From positions 2,294,001-2,358,000 of the forward strand of contig JAIUCV010000118.1 of assembly GCA_026724425.1 (NCBI GenBank): DNA of 64,000 nucleotides, read 5' to 3'. Every line of letters begins with the position of its first letter. Position 1 is the stretch's first letter. The position numbers and the translations under genes were made by a program. The stretch comes from Erythrophleum ivorense (lineage: Eukaryota; Streptophyta; Magnoliopsida; Fabales; Fabaceae). Shown here piece after piece: positions 24,671 through 36,120 of this stretch. Under the pieces are notes generated by a model. The model saw only the letters and a program-made list of their open reading frames with translations, had not been told where the DNA came from and made no database searches.

Positions 24671-27600
24671 TTTACACCAAATTGAAAATTTAGAAGTTTA
24701 AAGTACATAAGTTAAAAAAATGATTAGAATGATGGAATGGGAGGCTTGGGTCTTGAAATTGATTAGAATGTGTAATTACATTTTATGGTAAAGTGCATAA
24801 ACGATTACAAATTATAATTCAAAACTTGTAACATCCAGTTCCTCCATAAACGTAAGAAACGCGATGTTCAATTTCTCCATAAACTTAAAAAATGGGCCAG
24901 ATATAAAAAGAAATCCTCGAAATAAAAGGATTTGGAACCAACTAAAATTAGGATAAAATTTTAAATAATGAAAAACGAGGATTTGAGCCTTGAGTTATCC
25001 AGAAACCAGGATCAAAGTTATTCAAAAAATTTGCTGAAAGGCTAGTGGCATTTTCATAAATATGGGAACTTTTTGAAAAACTCACAGGAGGGCTTTTTAA
25101 ATGAAAGTTTTGAATTTTCTAGAGTTCTCAAGGGCCCTAAAAACCATGGGAACCCTCGGGATAGTTGAAACTCTTTCGGTGAGCGATTTTAACCGTTAGT
25201 TGACTAAAATTTTGATTGAAGGGTTCAGAATGGTTTTAAATCCAAATTGAATAATTCCAAAGGCATTTTATAAATTAGAGAACCTAAATTTTATGATGAA
25301 AAAGATGGTTCTCAAAAAGGATCTAAAACAAGCTCAAACGACATAGTCAAAGTGTAGTGGCAAGAATGGTAATTATGAAAAAAGTCAAAGCTATTCCACC
25401 CACTTTTTCTTTATGTCATCCACGCCTTCTCTATTGGATTTGCTTACTTATATTCTGCTAAATACTAGTAGCTATGGCTTGATGAAGGGAGGAGGAGAGA
25501 GAAAGGAAAGAAAGCTAAATAGGTAAGTATATATACAAAATCTCATGTTATGGTAGGTAATAATCTTACTTTACTCTTTATGCTCTTTCTAATGGTGGTT
25601 TCAACTTTATGAAAGGATGATTTTGGTTATTGACCTCATGAGAAAAAGTGGAGGTTTGGAGCACCCAAATAGAGCAAGAGAATCACATTTAACAAGCTTT
25701 CAAATGAGGTATGATATGCAATAGAAAAACTTGTTTTCTTTGAATTTCAATGGCTTCCATATTAGGTCTAAAGAGAGAAACTAGAAAGGAAAAGGAATTC
25801 AAGCTAAAACAAGGTAGAGACAAGAATATTCAAGCATGAGAAATAAAAATATGCAAAGAGAACAAAGAAAGAACTATGAATTTATAAGATAGAAAAGCTA
25901 AGGGTTTGTGAACATAACCAAAAAATTGATTTTATCTAAGAGTTCCCAAGCCTGTGTGAATGTTTGTACGAGTTTCTAAGACCCCTAAAGAGCTTCCCAC
26001 ATGCACCTTCCATCTAAGAAAGTAAAGAAACTCCATGCACTCCTTAAGGAAGCCTTGCCTCAGCCTAGGGCAGAAGTAATACCTAGAGAGAGTTTTAGTT
26101 GCTTCCAAGCTTAGTTTTGCATCATGTATGATGGAAGAGTATGAGAGGAAGTCTTAAAAAAATTTTAGAAGCTATAGATAGTGAGATGGAGGTGTAGGCT
26201 CCATAATGTAGCATAATGAAATAACTCCTAGCTAGGCTCCTTAAAATAATTGTGTGATAACTCTAAGGAGTCTAAATGGAGTCAAGAATCATAGATTGAA
26301 GGAGAGAAGGGAACCAAGATCATGAATTTTTGTAGTCGATTCATTAAGTGCCTTATGGAAGCATAATGGAGCCATAGACTAAAGTAGCATCATGTAAAGT
26401 GTGTATAATGCCAAGGCTTGTTCCCATGAGTAATTCATATTTCTTTTGGTGTATTTAGGCCAAGAGAAGTTAATGCTCTCTAAGCTTTTAGTTAGGCTGA
26501 GAAGAAGGGAAATCTAAGGAAAAAGTGTATAAATACAAGCAAGGTAGCTCACTCCTCCTTCTTTCATGCATGAATGTATGCTTAGCTTGTCTTTAAATAT
26601 GTGTATGTGTGTTTTAAGCCACTAAAAGTATTCTAGCATGATTTCATATGCCATGGTACCATGATGATGCATTATGTTCTAAATGATATTTATGATATTC
26701 ACTTTGGTTTACTTGAGTGTGGTGAAGCCAAGAACCCTTAGCTATTATGAAGATGAGCCAAGAACCCTTAGAATTGGTTGAAATAAAGTAAAAAGTCTCT
26801 CAAAAGTGAGATTGATTCCTAAGAGTAAGGTTGAGTCCAAGAACCTCTTAAAGAATAGGTGAAGCAAGTCCAAAATCCACAAGTGAATGAGTGAGGTTAA
26901 TCCACTTACTTGGCAAGCCTTTGTATACTATGTATGACTTGTTCAAATGTTGAAAATACTTCTTGAATGTTTGCACATGTTAATATGCCCATACATACAT
27001 TTGTGGGACTTGTTTTGCATCTTTTATATGTAATTGAAAGGGAGATGAGCTATTGGGATTCTTTGAATCTCATTCCCTCCTCTTTAATGTTCTAGCATAC
27101 TAGATGGACCAAGAGAACAAGGGAATGGAAGCCAACCACATGAGAAATGAGAGTATGACACTAAAGTGCATAGATTTTGTTACTTTAAGGCCATATGAAT
27201 AGAAATGATGTAATCTATGGTTGTATATGTTCTATGATGTTATGAACATGTATAATTATGTTAATGTATCATGTATAATTGAGAACTAAGGTTGTATGTA
27301 TGCAAATACTCATTTTGGACATGTAATGACAATTTTGCATTATGGGAATGTATGTATAAATAGAAGTGGAGTAGCCAAAATGAGATGCATGAGATTTAGG
27401 ACTACTTGAGCAGCTCATAAAAGTCATATTCATACTTTTAGACTTGCCCAAAAGATGCCAAACATCAAAGAAAGTCATTTGAATACTTTGGTATCCTATA
27501 TGGAGCAAAAATTAACTATATTGAAAACTTATACCACTTTTTGTCCAAATGAACTTTTCTTAATTTGAAATTTGGCATGAAATTAGAGCTTGTTGAGAGA

Positions 27601-30015
27601 TTTTTAGAAAGCTAAAGTGCAGAATTTTTGGCGGTCTAGGGAATATTTGATGAATTTTCAAAATTGAAAGAAATTCTGATTTTGGTCAGGTTAGTTTTCA
27701 TACTAGTCCGAAAATGAATCTTGTCACTTACAGGCCAAATGATGTCCAATTGTCACGAAATTTTATAAGAAGCAACTAGGCATTCCCAATTAATTGTGCC
27801 AACTAGAAGCACCCCATTTGGATGTCTAGAGAGGGAGATATGAATTTTTAAATATTATACCCAGTATCAGGCGCCTAGACTGACCTTAGGTATTGTTTGA
27901 TTAGTTTTCGATACCTGAACGTACCTGAATTGGTTTGGAGTTATTTTTTTTCCTCTAGATAACATCTTTATCTTTCCAAATTGGTATCATTTTCATAGAT
28001 TGAATTTTTGTGAAATTAATTGAATATTTTTGAATTTCATAGCAGAAAGCTGTGATAGTACTAGTAGCTAACCAGACCTCTGGATATTTTCAAATGTTAA
28101 ACGTCTTTTGTGTTATGTTTCATGGCTTGTACATATTTTTACCATAAATTAGACAGGTGTAGCTTTCCAGAATGACAAAGAATGCATGATTTTGATTTTT
28201 TTATAATTAGTTATGATTTTTCAAAATTTGTGACAGAAGTGAAAAAATTCTGGCTGAAAATGCATATATGAATTTTATGCGTTCCCCTACTTTCCAAGAG
28301 TTGTAAGCCACTTTTAGTGATGGAAATGAGTTGTATCTATGTAATTAATTATGGGATGTGATACATGAATTCACATGGTCCATAAGACACTGAATAAAAA
28401 TTTTATACGCTAAGAAACTCATTATTTTAATTAATTTTTTTGCTTTCTTCATGGAATTCATGGCATGAGACATAGAGATAGTATGAAATAAGTTGAAAAT
28501 ATATGGTGTTACAAAGTTTATAAAAGTTTATTAACACTTTTATCGAGAAATAGCGATCAATTTCAATATATGGCAATTAGAGGTCATCAAAAAAATAAAA
28601 ATCACATTAAATTGTATTAGAGGGTAGTTTAGGGACTTTTCCACTATGATGAAGCAAGAGAAGATACGATTGGAAATATCTAGTCTCACCTTTGTACATT
28701 GAGTAGTTAATGCTAACTTTACTTATTTTATACTCAACTTCATTTCCTTTATTTTAAACAATTTTCTTTATTATCATTCTTGTACCTTGGGACGAGCTTT
28801 GTGAGTATGCTGTTTTAGTATATGATTTCATTGAGGAATTTTGATTATGAAAATCCTTATTTGGGTTATTGAATAACTTATCTGCAAATTTTGATATATG
28901 TTTATTTTACATTTGGAAAATGTTGATTCTTGGAAATATATGAATATATATATATACTTTTTCTTTTGGGATGTCTTAAATTCTCATGATAATGATTTTC
29001 AAGAAACTACCTAATTCATAATCCCATAACAAATAACGATAACTATTAGCCATGGTGCACCATGAAGTGATGTAAAATGATATGATATGATATGTTTGTG
29101 ATATGAAACCGTAATTCGATTTTGCTTTAGTGTGTATGGATGGTATGATCCCCTTGTACTTTGGTGTGTGTGAATGGTATGATCTGATTGTGATTTGAAG
29201 TGTATAGATGGGATGATCTAGTTGTGTTACGAAGTGCACAGATGGTATTAGTTGGTGTTTAAAAAAGAATTGAATTGTAGGGAATTATATTGTGAGTTTT
29301 GTGCTCTTACAGGATTTGACATATATGGTGGGCCTTAGGTTCCCTACTAACTTGGTTTTAATTAGTAGTTTTCCCATTTTAACAAGTGAAGTAACAATTA
29401 TTTGATCTTATAATGTGTATAATTGGTTTCAAAATATCCATTTAATTATAAATGATAATTACGTACTTGTCTTCAATGAATTTTATATTAAAACATATGA
29501 AGAAAAGACATGAATCTCTTTCAATTGATTTGCATACTGTTGTAATCTTGTTTTTGAAAATTTTGATCATTATTGGCTTGCCCTTATTTAGTGTATTTAA
29601 TATTATCTACTTAGCAAGTATCATCACTTATCTTTCTTAACACCTTTACAAGTTTCAGATAGCAATACCAATCATGAATTGGTCAGTGGGGTGCAAGTGA
29701 CTTAACATTCATTTGGTATGTCTTACACTTGCTCATGGACTATGTTTTATAAAAAAAAAAAAAATTATACTTTGAATGGGGTAATCTAATATAACTCTAC
29801 AAATCTGTAAATAGGATCTCCTACTCTAATGTGTGTTAGGTTAATTATTATAATTTGAAAGTAGAGCTCTCTTTATTATATTATTAAGTATTTAAGCTGT
29901 TGTAGGATTTTGAAATGTCTTGTTTTTAGCAAACATTTTGCCAAAATTTTTGCAAAAAATTTAGATGATGGAAGTTTTGAAATTTTCAAAATTAACATTT
30001 CAATTGAATTGAAAT
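24671..30015 (+). mobile_element. 3' LTR of the old retrotransposon, unit 1, interrupted by a solo LTR
   Basis: Matches the 5' LTR from 13210 to about 14862; homology stops about 110 bp short of the 5' LTR end, where a fragment of the lipid-transfer-like gene begins. A solo LTR (24837-28513) interrupts it. The unit 2 counterpart (53849 to about 55500) has no such insertion. No coding capacity. Confidence 0.7.
24837..28513 (+). mobile_element. Solo LTR (class A, 3677 bp) in unit 1, opposite orientation
   Basis: Begins TGTAACATC and ends GGTGTTACA, the reverse orientation of the LTRs at 2132 and 16072. The uninterrupted unit 2 sequence (AAGCT near 54006) predicts a 5-bp duplication; here the flanks are AAACT (24832-24836) and AAGTT (28514-28518), each one transition away from AAGCT. 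The class dyad is present in reverse as GGATTC-TTT-GAATCTC (27056-27071). No internal region remains. Confidence 0.85.
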
Positions 30016-30024
30016 TGAACCTTA

Positions 30025-30177
30025 ACTTCCACCACTATCACTATCGTCCCTCGTTGTGATCCTAGTGTGGAGCTTCAAGATTTACAAGAAAAGTTCAATG
30101 GAATCATAGAAGATGTGAACAAGGATCATCCCAAGAATCCTTCAAGTGTAGGCGTAGTTTTATCTTCTAGGGAATGA
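30025..30177 (+). pseudogene. 3' fragment of the lipid-transfer-like gene, unit 1
   Basis: Fifty codons plus TGA match residues about 110-150 of the intact protein (TSTTITIV..., then LQDLQEKFNGIIEDVNKDHPKNP). The signal peptide and the first seven cysteines are missing, because homology starts exactly where the 3' LTR homology ends. The last cysteine, in YDLC, has become serine (CDPS), and the C-terminal residues differ. The original poly(A) signal context follows at 30264-30269. With no promoter or start this is a dead relic of a second gene copy. Confidence 0.9.
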
Positions 30178-30263
30178 TGATGTGTAATCTTTATAGGTTT
30201 GTATTTTTTCATTCTTTCCAAATTTCTTGGAACCTATGTATTGTACGTTATTATTATTTTATC

Positions 30264-30269
30264 AATAAA
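30264..30269 (+). terminator. Relic poly(A) signal after the gene fragment, unit 1
   Basis: AATAAA in the same ATCAATAAAAGTACG context as the intact genes, showing that the fragment kept its native 3' end. Confidence 0.6.
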
Positions 30270-33039
30270 AGTACGTTGGTCATGCTTAAAATTAACCTTG
30301 CCATATAATTTAATTTTGGTTAACATTAATTTTGTGAGGATTTTATTCCATTGTTCATAATATTTGAGGAAGTTAATGTATATTAATGATCTTCTGAGAT
30401 ATTATAAAAAAAAAAAAAGAATTTGTATCCTCTTTGTTAAGAAGCCTTTTAAATCAGCACTCTCATGTAATTTTCACGTCTTGCATCAAAAACAAATTTC
30501 GGGGCTTGTTCTTGAATTTTTATTGATTGATCTTTTTAGGTTATTTTTCTCACTCTTTCAAAGATAGCATGCAAAGTTTTATTTGTTCTTTTAGTTGTAA
30601 TTGTCAAATAAAAAATTGAGATATAAAAGCCTAATGCATGTACTTAAAGACTTTGATGATCACATTCTCACACCACTCGTGACTTGTGAGAAACCAAAGG
30701 ATAAATATGTCTATTTTTCTTGTTTTTCATCTTTTTTTTTTGGCTTTATTGCATATTTCTCTTATTTGTTATGGAAGCCGCAAATGATAGATGCCTCCTT
30801 TTTTATATATAACATATTTGTGGCTTATCTTTATCTATAATTAATGGAAGTATTGTTGAATATGAAGTCCATATAATTTTGTGTAATAGCAACATTTTTT
30901 TAATTTCTTTTTTGGTGTATATATATAAACATTTGTATATGAACAAATTACTTTTCACCCTCTTTGACTTATCCAAATTATTTAAATCTCTCGGTTATTT
31001 TAAAAATATTTTTCCCTTTTAAATCAAAAAGCGTTTTACACTTACCTAACCTTACAAAATTTTAGTTCCACTTATTTTAAGTAATATATTTTTTATAATT
31101 ATTATATAATATATAATTTTAACTAATTTACATTTGACTAATGTAAAATATTAATTTTTTTGAATTTAGCAAATTGCAAAAATATTTGATAAAATAATAA
31201 ATTATCAAAGAACACATTTAAAATAATAATAATAATAATAATTTAAGATTAAATAATTTAAAGATAATAGTTTAATCCTAAGAAGAATATTTGTATTAAA
31301 TATATATTAATAAACATAGGAATTTCCATAAATTCAATAAAGTTTTAGAATGAATTAAATTTATATTTTTCAATATAAAATAAATAACAACAGAAGTTTA
31401 AAAAAAATATTTTAAAATTAATAAAAAATTATTATTTTTTAAAAAATATTTTAATCATCTTTAATCTTAAGAAGGTGAATATATATTTTTAAAATATAAA
31501 AAAAAAATAGCTGTAAAAGTTTAAACATCTTTTAAAAGAAAAAAAAAAAGGTGATTTATCTTTTGTATTATCTTTTTTCTTTTTTTAATGAGATCTTTGT
31601 TTTTTTGATTGAGCTAACCACCTGACCACTATATATATATATATATTATGGATATATTAAGTTTCTTTAATTAACAACGTTAACATACTAATATATTATG
31701 TTAATTTAACATTGTAATTCAAAATATTATGCAAATCATACAACTTACATAATACTTTTTAAATTATCTATATTTGGATTACTTATCTTATGTGTTAAGT
31801 AGGGCCTAACTCCATATATCTCTTAAACGGGACAGTGGGTGTATAAAATTAGGGAAGGGACAATTAAGACAGTTCTCAATGTTTGAGAATTCTAAAATAC
31901 ACGTGCACAACTTGGCTTTATACTTGTTAGAGAAAATCGATGTTTTTAAGTTTTAACAGTGGCACGATTATTCCATTGGGCTATTATATTAGAACATTAA
32001 TTGTGATATCTTATAAATTAAAAGAACATTGTAATTGACTGATTAAGGTGAATATATATATATAATTGTGTAGTTGATGAATAGAATAAACGAGAGGTTA
32101 GGCATTGAAAAAAGAAAAAAGAGATGTCATAAAATCTCATTAATTATTGATTAATTATTATAATTGGAATTTTGGGCCCATATGGGCTGGACCAAACGAC
32201 CCAACAAACCGGCCTGGCCTGACGCACCATGGCATCCTGCAACTTCATCCACACCACCACACCTGACTTGGGCGCCACACGTTCCGTCCCAACCCAAATG
32301 CCATTATCAAACTTTCGTGGATGGATACCATTGAAGAGAGAATCAGTCATGGTAGAAAGTGTAATTTTTTAGCTGACCTCTCAATTTTAATTTTTATCTT
32401 TAAACTTATATTTTAGAACATAAAAAAAAGAAAAAGCAAAAGGACAATTGTGGACTAACTGCACCCTTTCCATAACCTAGCGACAGGAGAGGGTCCACCT
32501 ACCAAATTTTCTACACTACGGTACTAAGGTATCAACAAGTATGAAATTTTTTTAAAAAAAAATTAAGAAATATTCATTTTACTCTTATAACTATTATTCA
32601 ATAATATTTTTTATCATCTATCCAATTTTTTAAGGTAAAGACACAAGTATTATTTTTAATGTCACCTACTAATTTTTTTTAATTTTCTCATTCTCCTTTC
32701 CCATGTATTAAGCAACCTTCCATATCTATCTTTGCTATGACAATGCATTGTTTGTTAATGATATCAGTGGGGATTCAGATTCTTTTCCTTTGCATTTCTC
32801 TCCAATTTTTCTCCCATAAAATCTAGGCCATCTAAATTAAAAATTGGAAAGTCCAAACTTGTTTATTACTTTTTAAGTTAAAACATTATTTTTTTTTCTT
32901 TTAAAATTTATAGCTAAAAAATTTTTTATGTATTCTATACCCTAAAAAAATTTATTTTCAAAATTAAAAAAATAAAATCTAAATCATCCAAATTAATTTA
33001 GACAGTCCAAATCTCTCACTATAAAGGCTATGGGAAAGG
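30270..33039. other. AT-rich tail of unit 1
   Basis: Matches 56003-59367 in unit 2. The first ~640 bp also match the gene's 3' flank at 42149-42330. It holds an (AAT)n run near 31222-31241, an (AT)n run at 31631-31647 and a slightly more GC-rich patch at 32160-32350. The minus-strand frame there (32144-32350, MTDSLFNGIHPRKFDNG...) is shifted out of frame by a 5-bp deletion in unit 2, so coding is not supported. No gene or RNA is recognised. Confidence 0.6.
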
Positions 33040-36000
33040 CCACTGCAGGGATCTATGCCAATGTTAATGGCTTTGAGTAGTAACACCATCTTAAAATACC
33101 ACTTTTTTAGTAAAAGTTTTATTTATTATTTTTATTTTATTTTATTGACAAATAATTTCTAGTTAATTTATATCTAATTACCTCTTTCCTTTTAATTATT
33201 CGTTTATTGTAGAAATTCTTTATTGTTAAAAAGTCTAATTATAGAGGAATGGGGTCGTTATAAGTACAAGCCAGAGTATATCATTGGGGATTCATCCTAA
33301 ACTACCCAAAAAAGAAATCCCTAAGTAACAAAAAGAACTATCAAAGTTAGTCCCCTATTTACAAAACGAACTAACAACTATTAGCAGCTACAAATTTTTA
33401 TGGAAACAGGGGAAAAGATCCACTCATGGGAAATAAGTGAGTCTTTAAGTCTCCTGGTATCATAAAAATCACCAGAATAGCTCGCATAGCATTGTCACAA
33501 GATATGATACAGATATTATGTATCATATATACCTATCATCATAAAGGGAACTATATCCATTTCGCCTGCAATTCTAATGTCACATTGTAAAGTGGCATCT
33601 AAGAAAAATATAAACCATAGCAAAGTGAAAAATAACTTTTGTCTGAAACATAAATATAATTAATACAATATAATATTCATGAAGAAGTGTCAAATATAAA
33701 ATTAGTAGACAACAAATAATATAAACAGAAGACTTTACGAAAAATAATTAATTTACAATATAACATAAACAAAGAATACTATGCTATTTACGTAATATTC
33801 AATATAAACAATAACAAAAATGAAAGATGATAGAGATTTTCATATAAATACATAAACAGAGAATATCATATAAATTTCAGGATTACTCACATTAATAAAA
33901 CATGATCTAAATACAGGTAATGAATAAGATATCAATAGATTCAGAATTTACATACCACAAGAAATCAACATACATAAAATATAGAAAATAAAAAAACCAA
34001 CAAATATTATTCAACTTGACTATTAGGCCTTGGTAAATGCCAGACTCAATACCCAAATCATGTTGCATTGGCATTGACTTAGCAAGTTAACCCTTACTTC
34101 CTTTGCTGAGGCATCCCTTAGTGGGTACCTTAAAAAAGTCATATAAAAATATCACAATAATATGTAATTTAAACTATCATCTGATCAAGACATAAGATGT
34201 ATATTTAGGAAAGAACTTCCTTACATAACTATATACATAATTAAATAATCCCAAAAGTATAACAGCATACTGGAGTTCTTAAAAATTATATCTAAATACT
34301 CAAAATTATATTTTTACTTTTCTAAGTCTAGATTTATCTTAAGGCCTATTTGGTGTCCAAAATAATATATAATTCAAGGTCCAAAGTCAAGGTATAGAGT
34401 AAGGTTCAATATAGCCATAAAAGGCTCGTTCAAATATACAAGAGGCTTAACAAAACTCAATAAATCCAAAAAGATCCAAAATATCTAAATGGCCTTCATC
34501 GATCCTAATTAATTATTTTAAATATTTTAAATATATTTTTTGATTAAAATTGGACATTCAGCATAATAACAACTATCCAGTGTCCACTCTAACATATATA
34601 GAGCCCATCCCCTGATCAAGGCAACTCTGTCATAGTATATATAGGTCAGTCCTTTATCAAACAACCCATATTCATGAAATCAAATAGTAAGCAACATATT
34701 ATCCATATTATCATGAAATCAGTCAGCATAGTACTAGAACAAATATTAATCGTATATTTAAATATCAATGTAATACTTTGCAAATTTCTAACTTCCACAA
34801 CTAAGCTCTAAAAATTACAAAATAAATATTGGCATAATCCAAATAGCATATAGAACATACTAAACCATACAAATCACCCAAAATTCATCAAATCACACAA
34901 TTAAAAATTTAAGAAGTTTATGGCCAACATTTTCTCCCAAAAAGTTGACTTTTTATATAGTTATCCATAATTCATCAAAATTTCACCGTAAGATTTATTT
35001 TTAGTGTAGATTAGCCTAATTTATTTTTTATTTTTAAAAAAATTCCATCTTAGGTATATTATATGTCTGAGACCAAGCCTAGGTTCATGTGTGAGAGTGT
35101 ATTTTCTTCATTTTTCTCCTACCAAATGGCCAAGAATACAGAATCTAAGGAGATAAACAAAAGCTCTAAACCAATTTCTACAAAATCATAAGATTTCTCA
35201 AGTTTGTACCAAGATAAATTTCAAGGAACACTTGCCATAATCTTTATGAAAACTAAGATTATATTAATCAATCTCTTCTTTAGGCTTCCTTCCATCATTC
35301 TCCCAACTATTTTCTCTTTAATTTCTTCCATGGCTTTTTAGAATTAAAGTTACACAATTTATAGAAAAGTCTCCAAAATTAGGGATTTTCTTGAAGTATA
35401 TGAATCCATAAGCTACATATATGAATTCTCCATCTTTTTTTGCCTTGGATTTATAAGACAACAAGAATTTTCATCTTCTTCTTGCCATAGCCGAAACTTA
35501 AGGAACATTGGAAGAGAAAAGTCATGGAGAAAAATAGAAATAAAAAAAAACTAAGAAGAAGAGAATTTATCCATATTACATTGAATTCATGGTGTTGTTT
35601 TTCCCCTAGTAGTCTTTTCCTTCTTCTTTTCTTTCTTATTATGGCCGAGTGGGTGAGTGTGTGCTTGTGTATAGAGGTGGTGTGAATGTGTGTGTGTGTT
35701 TCATGTGAATTTTATTTTTAAATAGATGGTTAAGATTCAATATGGTTTTAAGATGGAAGATCTAAACATTTAGATCAAATGGTTGGCTAAAATTAAGTCT
35801 TGGAAGTGGAGATTAAATATGAACCTTCAGATTAAATGGAGGGTTGTGATTTAATCTTTAAAAGTAAAAAGAATCTAAGTCAATGGATTGCATTAATGGT
35901 TAAGATCACATCTTGATTTAAAGATGAATATTAGCAGTTGGATTTAATTGTAGTTAAAATTTTAACCACGGTTACTTTTCTCATTTTTCATAAAAGTAAC

Positions 36001-36120
36001 TTTTCATTTATTACTATTTGAGTTAGCAACTATGTCATCCGATATTAGCAACGATATCAGTGATAACTTTTTTGTAAAATGCGAGATTATTAAGATTTAT
36101 TGACATAAGCCAATGTCATT
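33040..36120. repeat. AT-rich, non-coding repeat-like block at the start of unit 2
   Basis: Counterpart of 5990-9090. No open frame is shared between the two units, which argues against coding. It ends at a solo LTR inserted at 36121 and continues at 38883. Confidence 0.55.

Larger units (their letters stand above)
5990..33039. repeat. Tandem segmental duplication, unit 1
   Basis: Unit 1 aligns by eye, block by block, with 33040-59367. Anchors are 5990/33040, the gene pair 10812/41035, the old LTR at 13210/43144, its primer-binding site 14981/47854, the 3' LTR at 24671/53849, the gene fragment 30025/55757 and the tail block 32160/58090. Without its two solo LTRs the unit is about 19.7 kb. 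Its true left boundary may be hidden by the LTR ending at 5989. Confidence 0.9.
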
